64,000 nt of DNA, from positions 9,551,547 through 9,615,546 of the forward strand of contig OZ017767.1 in NCBI GenBank assembly GCA_963969345.1, written 5' to 3'. The translations under genes and the position numbers were made by a program. The first letter of the stretch is position 1, and the number at the start of each line of letters is the position of its first letter. The DNA is from Turbatrix aceti. Lineage: Eukaryota; Nematoda; Chromadorea; Rhabditida; Panagrolaimidae. The notes under the pieces were generated by a model. The model searched no databases and had not been told where the DNA came from. It worked only from the letters and a program-made list of their open reading frames with translations. This document shows, in pieces, positions 1 to 12,430 of this stretch.

Positions 1-1165
1 ACTTGGGTCGATTTCCACGAGCAGCGAAGAAGGTAGCCATCCGAGTAAGCCGAATCCTGAAAGATAACACGAAATAAACGCCATAAGAAGAAAACAGACA
101 AAAAAACCGATCAGAAAAAACTCATGTAACTCTACGAAAAATTGGACAAACGAACAACGTTGTAGTGTGGATTGTTTGTCCGACTTTTCGTGGCAGGGCA
201 ATCAAAGATAACTGTTCTGACTTTCTTGATTACATGAGTTTTTTCTGATCGTTTTTTGAGTTTTTTTGTCTGTTTTCTTCTTATGGCGTTTATTTCGTGT
301 TATTTTTCAGGATTCGGCTTACTCGGATGGCTACCTTCTTCGCTGCTCGTGGAAATCGACCCAAGTTAATCAAAAGCGTCTCCAGAATAGCTAACATCGT
401 CGCCGTAATTGTTTCTCTAATCTCAACCTTTTTTGATTTGTTTCTGGATATTTTTCATCATTTTTCTTGGACAATGCTCTTCAACGGATACAGTATCACT
501 TTTTGTAATTGTATTCGTCGTGTAAATTTTTTCAACCCCCATCTCGACGCAATAGCCAAGTTACGTTATTGCGGCGGGCCTGTGCTTTTGCGTCTTGTGC
601 TTCCCTTTCTTCTTTGACGCCATGGCCAAACTTTGCTACTGCGTCGGGGTGGCGCAGTAGCCAAGTTTTGTTACTGCGTCAGGGTGATCCCCCTATTCCT
701 CTACCGTCTTTTTTCCGTTACTTTGTTGTTGTTTTTGTTATTGTTTTTATGTTGATTGAGAATAAAAAGCGTTTTCACGAAAAAAGTAATAAAAAAAGTA
801 ATAATGCGAAAAAACCGTTTATTTAAGTCAAACTGCCACCGTGTACCAGATTGAATAAAAACGCAACATTTACGTTCATGTTTGGACTAGATGTTCAAAA
901 TTATCGAATAAAAAGAGAAGAAGCGTCGACAGGTCGTTCGCGACTCAGGTTATCAGAAAAAAAGAGATTTTAGGCAATTAAGCGTCTCGAACATGTCTGA
1001 AAAGTAAATTTGCCAGAATTACGCATCATGGAAAATGTATCCGAGTTTCGGGGCAACTTCGATGGAATATGCTTTTTTGAGGTATTTTACGGTGTAATAA
1101 CGTAAACGCTGAAAATAAGCGCAAAAAAAAGGCTCATAAAAAAAATTTTTGTTGTCATCGTCTTA
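1..1165. mobile_element. Foldback TIR transposon, partial (cut by window edge)
   Basis: This is part of a long-inverted-repeat element whose full copy lies at 20542-22499. Bases 1-365 form a large palindrome around a central unique block, and the right arm runs to 1165, ending in GTCATCGTCTTA followed by a TA dinucleotide. It is in opposite orientation to the full copy. The arm holds subterminal repeats built on GACGC(A/C)ATGGCCAAACTTTGC. No transposase is visible; the 106- and 105-codon ORFs in the arm recur only because the arm recurs. It sits inside exon 7 of protein A copy 1: the intact copy at 37912 shows the empty TA site. About 0.8 kb of the element should lie left of the window. Confidence 0.85.
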
Positions 1166-3316
1166 TATCATCAAACAAGAATGAAACTAAAAAAAATTAT
1201 TTGTATATAAAAAACAATTTTTTTTTAAATAAAAAACGTACGCTTTACATCCAGTGTGTTCGCAGTAGCGCTATGAATTCGACCAGTTGCCGATGAATCC
1301 GTATAGCGCTCTCCTTTGCAATGTGCTAGGTAGTCGACACTCTTCAATACAGGATGTTCAATATATGTCTGGTTAGTTTTATCCTTTGGATCTTGATTAA
1401 ACATTGTTAGGTAATAGAGTCGCTTCCCATAAAAGCTTCTGCGTTGGTAGTAAAGGAGTAGAGCAGAATAGGAGGTTTCCCCGTCTTTTGCGTAGTAAAT
1501 CGGAGTCACTTCGACTGAAAATTTTTTGCGATAAAATATTTTAGGTTTTTCAAAACATTTAAAATTGTAAAAACGAGAGCCTAAATCGGCTCAATCTGGT
1601 TTCGGACGGGTTACCCAAATTACGGTTTTTGGACATTTTTTCACCATTTAAAAAAAAATTCTAACAAATATTTTTGTTTAACGAAAAAACAACTATTTTT
1701 ATGGTTTTAGAAAAAAAACTTACACAAATCGACGTTTTTGATATCCGTTCGCTGGATTTTGAATGACTTTCCGGAAATATATTTACGATCATTTTCCACC
1801 ATATAATAAGTATCCTTCGCAAATGCCAGTTGAGTTACATTGCCCCCCAATAAAATTTTACTATTGTAAATATCATTCACTGAAAAAAATATTGATAGTA
1901 TTTTGCCAAAAAAAACCGTGAATCGTCCGAAACTTACGAATTTCATACGAAATGTGTGTTTTCGTATAGGGAGTAGTATAATTTTCGTGTAAATATATTG
2001 CAGAGTTAATTTCGTGCAAAAATGTATTATTTGGATTGGATACAACGACGTAATGACGATCAACAAGTTGCAACTTTGAAATCTTTTTCAATGCTGCTGT
2101 GAATTTCATGGATCGATAATCATAATCACATGTAGCACCCTTGCAATTTGATGATTTGGCCAGAAACGATCCTCCGCCTAATCCGATGCCAATGAAAGCC
2201 ATACCACCGCCTTTTTCGGTTGTCAGAATTTCAACGTTGTCATCCGTGTACTTCACTGTGCGTACATATGTCTTTCCGTCACCCTAAAAAAATTGGAAAA
2301 ACATATTAGTAATTCGATTCTAAAAATTTATATTTTTCAAAACAATTTTTGATATCGGACAAAAAAATTAGTTTTCGGTATGGATTCCGGTTCGTGTACT
2401 GAAAAATTATTTTCGGCTTCAAATCCTAAAAAAAAATTGATGTCAATTTTTGGTTCCAACTATTTTTGCTATCAATCCGGGTATCCGAAAAATGTTTTGA
2501 AACCGACAACGCTTTTGGTTGCACAAAAACATACATTTTTGGAATTTTTGGAACATTTTTGGAAATAATTTTCCAAGTACATACAAAAAAATCGTAAAAG
2601 AATTCAAGGACGTTTTACGGTCAGATTTGAATTATCAAAAAAATAGCAACCAACCAATAAAGCGACGTAGACAACTTCGAAGTCCTTCTTGCAATCCACG
2701 GTAAGACAATTGTACACAGTGACAAACTCTTCGGTGTCATTGACCTGAATCATTTTTTTGCACGTCAAGTTTGCATTTGGAGCTTCCTTAATCGTTTTTT
2801 TCTCAAAGTCATTGCAACGAAGGTAATTCAAGTTGAGTGGCTTTGGTTCGTCTAGAAATAATGTATTTAATTTGGAATTAGCTAAAAAATTTAGATAAAA
2901 ACATACGAGCGCCTTCATCAGGCTTGAGGATCTCCTGAATGGCAAAATCAGCAAAACCTTTATCAATCTTTGAGAAGACTGCACTTTCTTGACCGTCTTG
3001 GGTCTTCAGTGGATAAATGCGAGCCGTCGGATTGAGACACCAGTTTTTCCAATGTGATGGAATCGGCACGACGTGATCGTAGGCAAACACCGAACAATCA
3101 CTCATAACAGAGAACAGGACACGTCCTAAAAAAAAGTTTTTTGGAACAGATGAGAGAGATCTAAAAGCATAAAAAAAGGTTCTTACCCCGATTGCTGACT
3201 CTGCTGGCTGTGCCATTCATATTCGAAAAGTCAGCACCGAGACCGGAAGACGAGCCGACGCAAAGAGACAGCAAAAGCAACACAGCATAATGCGAATTCA
3301 TCGTGCTGGACAGCAT
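1166..3316 (-). pseudogene. Unrecognised secreted/anchored protein A, copy 1, interrupted in exon 7
   Basis: Same gene as at 37147-40063. Exons 1-6 and the first 20 or so bases of exon 7 are present, then the reading frame runs into the foldback transposon. Starts are ATG 3316 or ATG 3301; both lead into a hydrophobic signal-like stretch (YAVLLLLSLCVG). Introns and exons match copy 2 with scattered substitutions and small indels, more than in the neighbouring receptor. The last exons may survive left of the window beyond the transposon, so this copy is interrupted rather than proven deleted. No family was recognised. Confidence 0.75.
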
Positions 3317-3718
3317 CGCGGAAACTCTTCAACGAAAAGAAAATGACCGCGGCTGATAGATTCTGACGAGATGACGATGATGCTCTATCGAATTTGAATA
3401 AGAAAGATTTGCATGGGAAAGTTCGTTGAAGTCACGTATGTACAGTTTTTTTGCAAATTTTGCGTGCAAATTCTGACGCTGAGTTTCAGCAAATTTTGAA
3501 TGAATGGCAATTTTTGCTGAAAAACTAAATCCGGCATTCCGTACAATTTTTTTAATAATTTGTACAGTGCCGAATAAAAATGCACAAAAAAACGCGAGTT
3601 TTAGAACACAATTTTTTCGTTTACATTTTTTTCTTTGTTTGTACACTTTCTGATCAAAAATGTTGTAAATTATTTATTTTTCATTTCGTAACATAATCAC
3701 ACATCTGCTTTTTCTCTG

Positions 3719-6700
3719 CTAATGATGACAAGATGGATCAGCTGGATTTGACGGCATCCAAGGACACTTGAGATTTTGCTGACCACAGATGCTCGCACCA
3801 ATAGAACAGTACCATGAATGACTAAAAAAATTTTTTTTTAAATGTTATAATTTGTCAAAAAATTCTTACTTGAAAAACAAAAACATGCTCGTAAAGAGGA
3901 GGGAGACATAAAAGAAGAGTGACATGATTTCGAGTCTACGAATGGCTTCTTGCCACCTTTTATCCTGATCCGATGGCTGCACTGCTTTGATGTCTTGCCT
4001 CATTTTATTAACCGTCGCGCCAATCTTTTCCACCGATGCCATTGCATCTTCGAGAAGTTGGTTAAAGTACTGGTACACAATTGTGTTATCGTACTGCATC
4101 AGGCTTAGCCGCCGTCGTAGGTTTTGTCGAGGTGTATGTTCCTACAACAAAAAAAATCATATCTCAAATAAGTCAACTTCAGTAAACTCACAAAAGACGG
4201 ATTTTCGTGCGCGACATAGGAAGCCGGCACGTGGACCGCTGATTGCTGTACCTGCACCTGTACATCTTCGTTATGCCGTGACTGAATGTGCTGTTCGTGA
4301 TGACCAGGGACAAATTTCATAATAGACAGTGCGAGTGATTTCATTTTTTTGGTCGAATTTGGTGGGTGGTTTGAATTTGAACCGTCACCGACAAAGCCAT
4401 TTCCCAGGTTTGGCGTGGAATGCGAGGTGAGTAATGCGTCCTGAAATTTGTACTTATGGGATGCATTTTTCAGAAATTGGTCTGGGTGGTAGGAAAATTA
4501 CGATATTACAATAGGAATTGGTCCAGGTGGTAACAAAAAAAATATTTAGCAAGTTGATTATAATTTTTTGCAGTTTTTACTCTTTTTTGCATTTTTATAA
4601 AAAAATAAATAGACGGTATTTTTTGAATCGGTCCAGGTGGTAAAAACATTTTTTTAGCCTTAATTTTTAACTTTTTTGAAAATTTCGCAAAAAAACGTAC
4701 CGTAACCTCTCCTCGTCCCTGTCGATAGCCCAGATGCCTCTGATCCTTGGGATGAGTATCAAAAGCCAACCATCGCAAAAACCAAGGAAGTGTGTGCTTT
4801 TCTCGGAGATCTCGCTCCAGAAAGACGAACATAGAAGTCGTCACCGTGCTTAGGCCGATGATAGCAAGCAGAATAAAATAATACAAACCTAAAAAAATTT
4901 AAGTAAGAAATCATCAATTTTTTGGAAAACCAACCGATTAGCGGAATACCCGAAAAGCTGCCTCTACCCTTTCTTGAACTACTCATTGAAAACTTGGGCA
5001 TGACCTCGACAATAGCCAGCAGAATGACAGACGTCGACATGAGGGACATGATACCCAGGCGAAACTTGGCGTCACGCATTCGTCCACTCGTTGAAGGCGT
5101 ATGAAAGCCAATGACTGCGACGAGGGTAATAATGGTCGAAGGTATGACCAGGTTGAAGACGTAGTAGAAACTCTGTCTTGACATCACGAGGTCTAGGATT
5201 ACCATTTCCCAGAACAGGGGTCTAGAAGAAGAAATTATCGTAATAAACGTCTTAAAAAATTAATATATTGTGTTTTTTGAATTTGGTCCAGGTGGTAAAA
5301 ACATTTTTTCACAATGTTTTCAAAAAAGTGACACCATCAAATAGCCAGACATAAATTTTTTTAAAGCATTTTTTTCTTTTTGTAAAAAAATTATATGAAC
5401 AAATGAGAACAAAGTACAAACAGATACATTGAGAAAAACTGTTCGCGAACAAATACGAACAAAAAAATCAATTTTTACCCAAAACAAACGCAACGTTCGA
5501 CCATCCCTCGCTAGTCAAAAAAAACTTACGGATCAAGATAATCATACAAAAATCCATCAGACATGATATGACTGTGTTCGAGGTCAAGTTGCCATTCTTG
5601 GTTGTCATAAAAATCGATAAGTGAAAGATTCTGCGAGTATAGCCCATATTTGATGGATTCGTTGGAGTGTGCCCATGACCCAAAGAACAGCGTGCACTGC
5701 TGTATGTCAAAGGGAAAAAATTTCACATCAAGCTTGCATATTGATTCTGTCGAAAATGGAAGATAGTATCTAACGTGACCCGTATAATTGACCCGAACAT
5801 CGTTGTTTGACTGCAACTTGACAGCGTCGTTGAAGTTTAACGAATAATAAAGTGAAAATTCTGGTATCCATAAATCTGTTGACGAAAAAAATATCTCCGT
5901 TGCTCCTTCGTACATTTCTGGATCCCATTGAAGGAATTCATCTTGCCAGTACTGAAAAGTGCGAAAATCAATTTGATACCTACAATTTTTTGAAAACCTG
6001 AAAACCAGGAAGTTGGGGTCAAAAAAAATAATTGCTATGAAAACAAACTTGAACGCAGGCAGTGAAAAATTAGATACGTCCCCGCTAGACCGGTTTTGCC
6101 TGAGGCAGACGACTGCAGCTGCGGAAGAAGTCGCACCCCTGATACGATTGCGTACGCAAAAGGCGAAAAGCAGAAGGATAGCAACTTCTAATACGCTTTG
6201 ATTTTGTCCCCTGTCTGATTTTACTCAATCGATTTTCTTTTGATCCCTGTAGATTATCCCGCATGCGTTCTCGTCATCATTCAACTAATGCAATCTGCTA
6301 TTTCTCCCTGCTCTTGGTTTTTCAAGTTGGATTAGTAACATGTCAGCTTGGACAATTTGACTTTAATGGAACGTTTACGAAGGATGGTAGGTCATGGCTT
6401 TTTTTGCTCTGGTGACCCCAAATCTTTTGGATATTGGTTTATGCAGTTTTTTTAAGTTGTTTGTTTTTTGCTCACTAAAAACAAAAAAAAATTTTTTTTT
6501 AGAAAATTTGAACTAAATAAATATAAACCTGGATAATGAACAAAAAAACACCCAAATTTTGAAACATCGAAACATTTGTCACAATCGTCGTTATTTTACA
6601 AAGTGCGATGGCAATTACAAAAAGCCATAATTTTTGTACAACTAAAACATTTTGTACAATTCGTTTTGCTTATTTGTTTAATCAAATTCGTGGAATGTTT

Positions 6701-9700
6701 TTTTTAAATCTAAAAAAAATAGATCGTAAAATACTTTTCCATTGAACAAAAAAAACGTTTATAATTTGGACGTTAAAAAACATTCCGTGCCATTCTGCAC
6801 TTTGTTACCGTAAAAACGGTATAGATTTAGTTTTCATTTTTGATTTTAGGACGAATTATACATTCAACTAATGTCATTATTTTTGTGAATGGCTCCCTTG
6901 TTTTTGCTCTCTTTCTATCGTTTGTATACGAATCCAATAAAAAAAAGTGTATTTTACATAACGTCATTTTTTTGCTAAAGAACAAAAAAAGAGCGTAGGA
7001 AAAAAAAACAGGAACTTGGCTGACTCGCTTTTGTGTGCCATCAGCATCAAACACTTTTTTCATATTCAAAATTTATATTGGAGTCCTTTGACATCCATCT
7101 CTCTGCTGGGAGACATCCCACACTGTGCCCTGACAGGAGATAGCACGATACGGGTCCCTCGGGAGTGCCCCCGGGCAAAGCTGAGCTTGAGCTCCGGCTT
7201 CCAGCTTCGTGTCATCCGTTCGGGCAGTTTTTAAACGCCTAAACTTTCATCTCCCCTCCCCCTCCCTTTAACATGCTCTTTTTTTTTCAGTGATCGACTT
7301 TTGCTGGCCTTCTGAACCCGACTCCTGTGGGCCGAAGGGTGAATGCATCAAACAGCCAACCGGAAATCGTTGTACGTGTCCGGATGGACAGATGGGCCGG
7401 GCTTGTCTGAGTGAGTTCACAAAAAACACACAATTGTTTTTTTTTTTCATTTTTGACCACTCTCAAAACGAATACGATAATAAATTGCATGCACAAAAAA
7501 ATGAAAAAAAACAAGAGCATTATTATTTTTCTACAAAAATTTTTTAACTTCCTCAAAAACAAAAAACAGAAAACAAAATTCATCTTCCTTCAAAGAATCA
7601 AGCAAAAATAATAAAAAAAAACTTCCAGGACCCTGTCAGGATATTTACAAATCCTGCGAACGATGGCTCATCGAAAAGCGCTGCGAATGGGCAAAACCAA
7701 TCTCGCCCTTCTTTTTTGACAACTGTCCCCTGTCATGTGGAATCTGTCGTGGTGGAAAGCGTCGTAAGTTTTTGTTGCTTTTTGTCAAAAAAAATAGAAG
7801 AAGCTGTTTGGCTAAATGCATATCGTAGAACAAGGAAGAACAGAATATTTGACCACAGAACCAAAAAAATAATACTTGTCATCAGAATCAAAAAATTTGT
7901 TTTTCACGAAAAAAATTAATTTGCATGATTTACGATATGGAATTTTTTATCAGGAAATAAAAAAATGTAAATACGAAAAAAGATAAAAAAAAAACAAACA
8001 AACATGTTGTTCAATTTTGACATTTTGAGTTTAAAAAAATCGACAACGGAAAATTAGAATATTTTTTGGAAAAATAGCAAAAAAAAAGTTCCCCCGAAAC
8101 CAATTTTTTTATCAGATCGGAAAACTGTAAGAGCGAGAAAATTGAAAAAATTTCAAAATTAGTTTTTTTTCGAGTAGTATTACTTTTTTAGCCCAAAATT
8201 TGGAATCTATTCAAAAAAATATTCAAACAATCAAAAATATTTTTTTATTTTTTTGATATGCCTGAAAGCCCTCAAAACACAGTTTTTACCTTTCTTTTAG
8301 GTCTCCGAACCCCTCTACCCCCCGTTCTGGAGCCCCTAAGCTGGATTATCGGTCGCTGGGCTACTCGCACATCCAGTGTAGGATCCAGATTCCCCCTCTC
8401 TCTCCCGGGTGCGTACAAAGAGATTCTCGATTTTGCCATCACCGATGTTCCCTCCTTCGACCGTCCTCCACTCAAAGTCAGGTAACTGTCCCCAAAACCA
8501 AAAAAAATTTCATGAAAAAAATTTTTTTAAGTGTCATTGCTACTTCCATGACGGATCCCCAACTCAAGCACGTAGAAGCTGGTTTCATGACTGTCAAGCC
8601 GTTCAACGAGGATACCGGTTTTGTTGTCAAAAACAAGCCTCTCCACGGAGATGACCTGGTTGCCATCGAAATGGTCAGCAATAATGGTAATTAATTATAA
8701 TTATAATTTTTTGTGTACCCAAAAATTCCCTGCTTTTGGTCTATTCCAGGTCTTATCACAATCGAAGAAGGCACACTTCATCCGAGACTTGTCAAATTTT
8801 CTGTGCGTCACAAATTCGTACCCTTTGCCGACATTCAGGGTCTCGTATTCCGTGAAGTGAGTGTGCCCGAGCTCTTATCTGCCTCCCCGGCACTCAATTT
8901 CTTTTTTTTTAGGCAAATCGAACATTCGAACTTAAAACAGACAAAATTCTTGAAGAGCACACAAAAATCGTCACTGCGAGCGGAGAAATCATCAAATTTC
9001 GCAAAAAATACGTCAAAATTTTCGATTATCTCTCCGATTACGTTGCAAATGTGTAAAAAAAGAAAATTTGCCTTGCTTGAGTTATTTTTTCTTCTTTTTT
9101 TCATCACCCCAGATTGCAGACATTCTGTGTTTTTGACGCTATAATTTTTTAGTAGGTCCAACAAAAAAATAATGAAATAAAATTGGACAAAAAGAAAATG
9201 TTATTTTTATGAATGAGAATGTGTTATAATATCTGATAGTCCTATCCTACTGAGACATGCACAGCGATCCTTGGAATAACAGGATGGGTAACAATTTTTG
9301 TGGCATAACAGCAGAAATAATTACATTATTGGCCGATTATTAGAAATCAGAGACAAAAACATGTTTCATGCAAAAAAACAAAAAATATTTATGTGAGCAA
9401 TGCAACATGGTATTTAAAATGTTTACTACATAAAACATGTAATTTTACAGTTTCATAGAAGAGAAAACGTGCATATTATGACCAAACAAATATCGAAAAA
9501 ATTTTGCGTGAAACAAAACATTTTTTGATTTTGATGTTTTTGAACTCTACGACAAATATTTGGTTTTGAAACGAAAAGCAATTTTTTTTAAGTATAGTTT
9601 TTTAATGCCTAAAGTTCCAAAATCACAAATCCCAGACAAATATTATATCTCCAAGAATCAAAAATTAGCTACTATGTATTCATCCGTAAAAAATTAAAAT

Positions 9701-10347
9701 CCCAACTTCCTCTTTGACTTACCAATTCAAAACTGCCGCTTAATGAAATTGTGTTTTTTACCGCATCCTGAAAAACAAAAAAATACGTAACAATTTATAA
9801 TTCGAATTTTAATTAAAAAATATTTTCAACATTTTCCGCGGAAGTGAAAAAAAAAACTCACCAGTTTGATAATTTGATAAAGAAAAGTAGTCATCTGAAC
9901 GTGAACAATTTTGCTCGGATGGGTGACCGGACGGGTACCTTTACGGTAGTATCGTAGGAGGTCATCGTGTAGCCTATACGTTACCGGAATATCCTTCCTT
10001 CTTAGACTTCGAAAATTTTCTGGTAAAAGATACTCGTCACGCCCAAGTGATCTTCTCATTCTGGCAGCTGCGTAGCGATCCATGACACTTTCCGGATGAC
10101 GTGGGAGAGACCATTCGGCGGCCGGAGAATCTTCGTCATCGAATCCATCGTCGGTATTATCATCATCATCGTTGGCAGATATCTTTTGTTGACTTTTTTG
10201 GGAACGTATGAGATTTGGATTTGGATCGTCGGCGGCGGCACCGGCATAGGCGGATTTAACGTACTCGTAGGCATTGTATTCAGCGAGGATATTGACAACT
10301 ACCGACAGGAGAAGGAAGAAAGCCGATGCTCTTCCAGTCAAAACCAT
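3719..10347 (-). CDS. Cys-loop ligand-gated ion channel, copy 1
   Basis: Eight exons: 9862-10347, 9723-9767, 5530-5951, 4935-5221, 4701-4888, 4192-4440, 3870-4141, 3719-3821. They sum to 2052 nt (683 residues). Order: signal peptide, acidic Asp-rich linker, extracellular ligand-binding domain with WIPEFSLYYSLNF and the 13-residue Cys loop (CKLDVKFFPFDIQQC), TM1-TM3, a His/Gln-rich cytoplasmic loop, TM4 and a short Cys-containing tail. Loop C lacks the vicinal Cys pair of alpha-type acetylcholine receptor subunits. In TM2, aligned on K0' and E20', position -1' is Ala, 2' Arg, 6' and 9' Met, all unusual for a cation channel. Intron 2 (5952-9722) contains a complete gene on the other strand. Joining exon 2 to exon 3 gives exactly the family spacing between the DxxN and WxDxxLxW motifs. 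The ligand is unknown. Confidence 0.88.
6263..9056 (+). CDS. Secreted EGF-ShKT-nitrobindin-like protein, nested gene, copy 1
   Basis: Exons run from ATG 6263 through about 6387, 7292-7411, 7630-7764, 8302-8481, 8533-8686, 8750-8856 and 8913-9056 (boundaries by eye). Order: signal peptide (YFSLLLVFQVGLVTC), one EGF-like module (CGPKGECIKQPTGNRCTCPD), one ShK/ShKT six-Cys module ending CPLSCGIC, then a C-terminal domain of about 160 residues beginning LSWIIGRWATR. That domain resembles the nitrobindin/THAP4-like heme-binding beta-barrel family in its GxW entry, the GFMTVKPFNEDTGFV strand and ITIEEGTLHPRL. Heme ligation is not established from the sequence. The gene lies wholly inside intron 2 of the receptor on the opposite strand. 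The last domain has one AAG rather than CAG acceptor near 8532. Confidence 0.82.
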
Positions 10348-10517
10348 GGTCTTTGCAACGCCCGATTGCGTGCTACCTACGGCGTTTCATGTCATGTAGG
10401 GGGTGAAATGGACCTCTAAAATGCTAGTGAACAAAAAACTGTGTCAAAATGAAATTAGAACGAAGTGAAACGGATCAAATTGAGAAAATAAAAAAAAATA
10501 AAAAAACAGGTTCTAAT

Positions 10518-10588
10518 TTGCGGAATGGTGCAGAGGTAAAAAGTACGACTACTAATCATCCGGAGGTCAGGGGTTCGGATCCTATGGG
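10518..10588 (+). pseudogene. Degenerate tRNA-like sequence
   Basis: An A-box-like TGGTGCAGAGG and a B-box-like GGTTCGGATCC stand at tRNA spacing, with a possible anticodon loop CTACTAA. The acceptor stem does not pair and the T stem has mismatches, so a working tRNA is unlikely. It may be a tRNA-derived repeat. The same sequence occurs at 47151-47221 in copy 2, upstream of the receptor start. Confidence 0.35.
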
Positions 10589-12430
10589 AATAAATATTTT
10601 TTTTAAATCAAGAAAAATGTTTTTAGCAATTCTTACAGTGTATAACATTCTAAAAAGTTGTACGAATGCAGAAAGAACATTTTTAGCAACAAAATTAATA
10701 ACCTTTCTAACGAATTATATAGTTTCCACAAACAATCGCAACATATGTCATTCAAAAAAACTACTACCCGGAAAGTAAAAAAAAATTTCGGAGAGACAAA
10801 CCAACCGACTACCATTTCTTAGTAGCAGTAGTATACTACAGCCGTCAGCCAGCGCACCCCGGCAGACACTGGGCTATCGGTCATATCCTCCTATATCTCC
10901 ACCGATTGACGTCCTTGGGGGAAACTATATGTACATTCAAACTGGAAAAACAAAAAAAGCGAACGATGGCGACGGCGACAGCGACGGCACATTTTTGACT
11001 CCGCCTTTTTCTAGTAATTTTTACAAAATATGTATAGGGTCTCGTAAAAATACACACTGCCACAGATTTGGCATGTGCACCACAACACGTTAAAGTTGAT
11101 GACTTTGACTTGAAAATAGAGTCGAGTCATCTATTTTTTTTTCTTCGCGCGTCGTTGTCGTAGCCTTTGTCATCGTCGTCATATTTAAAAGCTCCATGTG
11201 CCGAAAAAAAGTCAAACAACAGAAACCAATGCCAATGGACGACAACGCCAACCTCTGACACAATACACCCCGGGGCAACCAACCGAACCAAGTGGAACAT
11301 CTCTTTCTTCTTTTTTAAATATATTTTCTTTTTATGGCCGTGACTGACGCCTTGTGGCATCCATCCACGCGCGCGGACGCCCGCGTCATTTGTGTGTTAG
11401 CCTTGACTTGACAACTTCTTCTTCGTCGTTCTATTATACTCAAAACTCATCCCGACTGAATACTGACTGACATTACTACTACTCACTTGCGCCTGCCTTT
11501 TTGGACAACTTTGAGCCCCGGAAGTAGTATGTTGGCGGAATAAAGAATAAAAATCTTGGTTAATCGATGGAATGGATGGGGTCGAAGCTCTGGCAGCGAG
11601 ATAAAGCCTAACGACGCCAATTTAGACATATCAAACCAAACAACAACGCTGTTTTAATCTAATAAAGTGATCGTAAAAAAATCGTATATGTGCATTTTTT
11701 GGAGTCAAGATGCCAAAAAAAATAATGCAAATGTGTATTGTTCCCTGAAGATTTTGTATTCAAATCGACTCTTTTTTTTGTCCGAACGACTAATGGGTTC
11801 GTCTCCTTAACCGAGGTGGGGGCAAAAAAAAAATATAATTTGTTCGCAAAAGGCAAGACAGCGGTTTGACCCATTCGATTTAGGTGAAAGAGAAAAATTA
11901 GCTTGATCTGACTTTGGGCGTGTTTTGTGATTTTTGGTGCGTTAAACCTCAAAAACCACACCACAGCACATTTTTGCCGTCAAGCATAAAAAATGAAGAA
12001 TTTTTATTTCTGGTTAAAAAAATTAGAAAATGAGTCGAATTTTCCTATTTAGAACGAAAAAAATTGCACACCAAAAATTTTAAAAATAATACAAAAAATG
12101 CCTTTAAAAAACTTAGTGCCCAAAAAATGAAGAAATCTGAAAATAAAACAAACTAGGCCACGCGCCACGCACCCCAAAAAAAACAATTGGTCCAAAATAA
12201 ATATTTATATTTTCCTAAAAGGTCTTTGTGGCAGCACAAGCAGTCGCGTATCGATGGAAGCAAGAATAATGATGCAAAGGTTGCTAAGTAAGTACACATG
12301 TACAATGAAATTATGAGCTAAATAAAAAAATAGAATTTATGCAGAGCATAAAAACATGTAAAACGAAAAAAAAAAGAAATCAAAATTATGCCGGAACCGG
12401 GTGTGGGCTTTGAAGTCAGCGTGCAACCGC
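10589..12430. other. Receptor upstream region, no gene seen
   Basis: AT-rich non-coding sequence with a few GC-richer patches. It is shared almost letter for letter with 47222-47812 plus 51647-52908. No ORF here has splice sites or a recognisable product. The homology to copy 2 ends at 12430 in GCAACCGCGT, where a BEL/Pao fragment begins. Confidence 0.6.

Noticed and set aside
297..826. ORFs of 105-115 codons repeated at 297, 509, 20881, 21090, 21637 and 21849
   Set aside because: They are the arms of the foldback transposon; recurrence comes from the repeat, and no domain or start context supports a protein.
5952..6208. An in-frame extension of receptor exon 3 with its own signal-like peptide
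   Set aside because: It lacks an in-frame ATG and the acceptor at 5952 gives exact family spacing to exon 2; the extension is probably intron.
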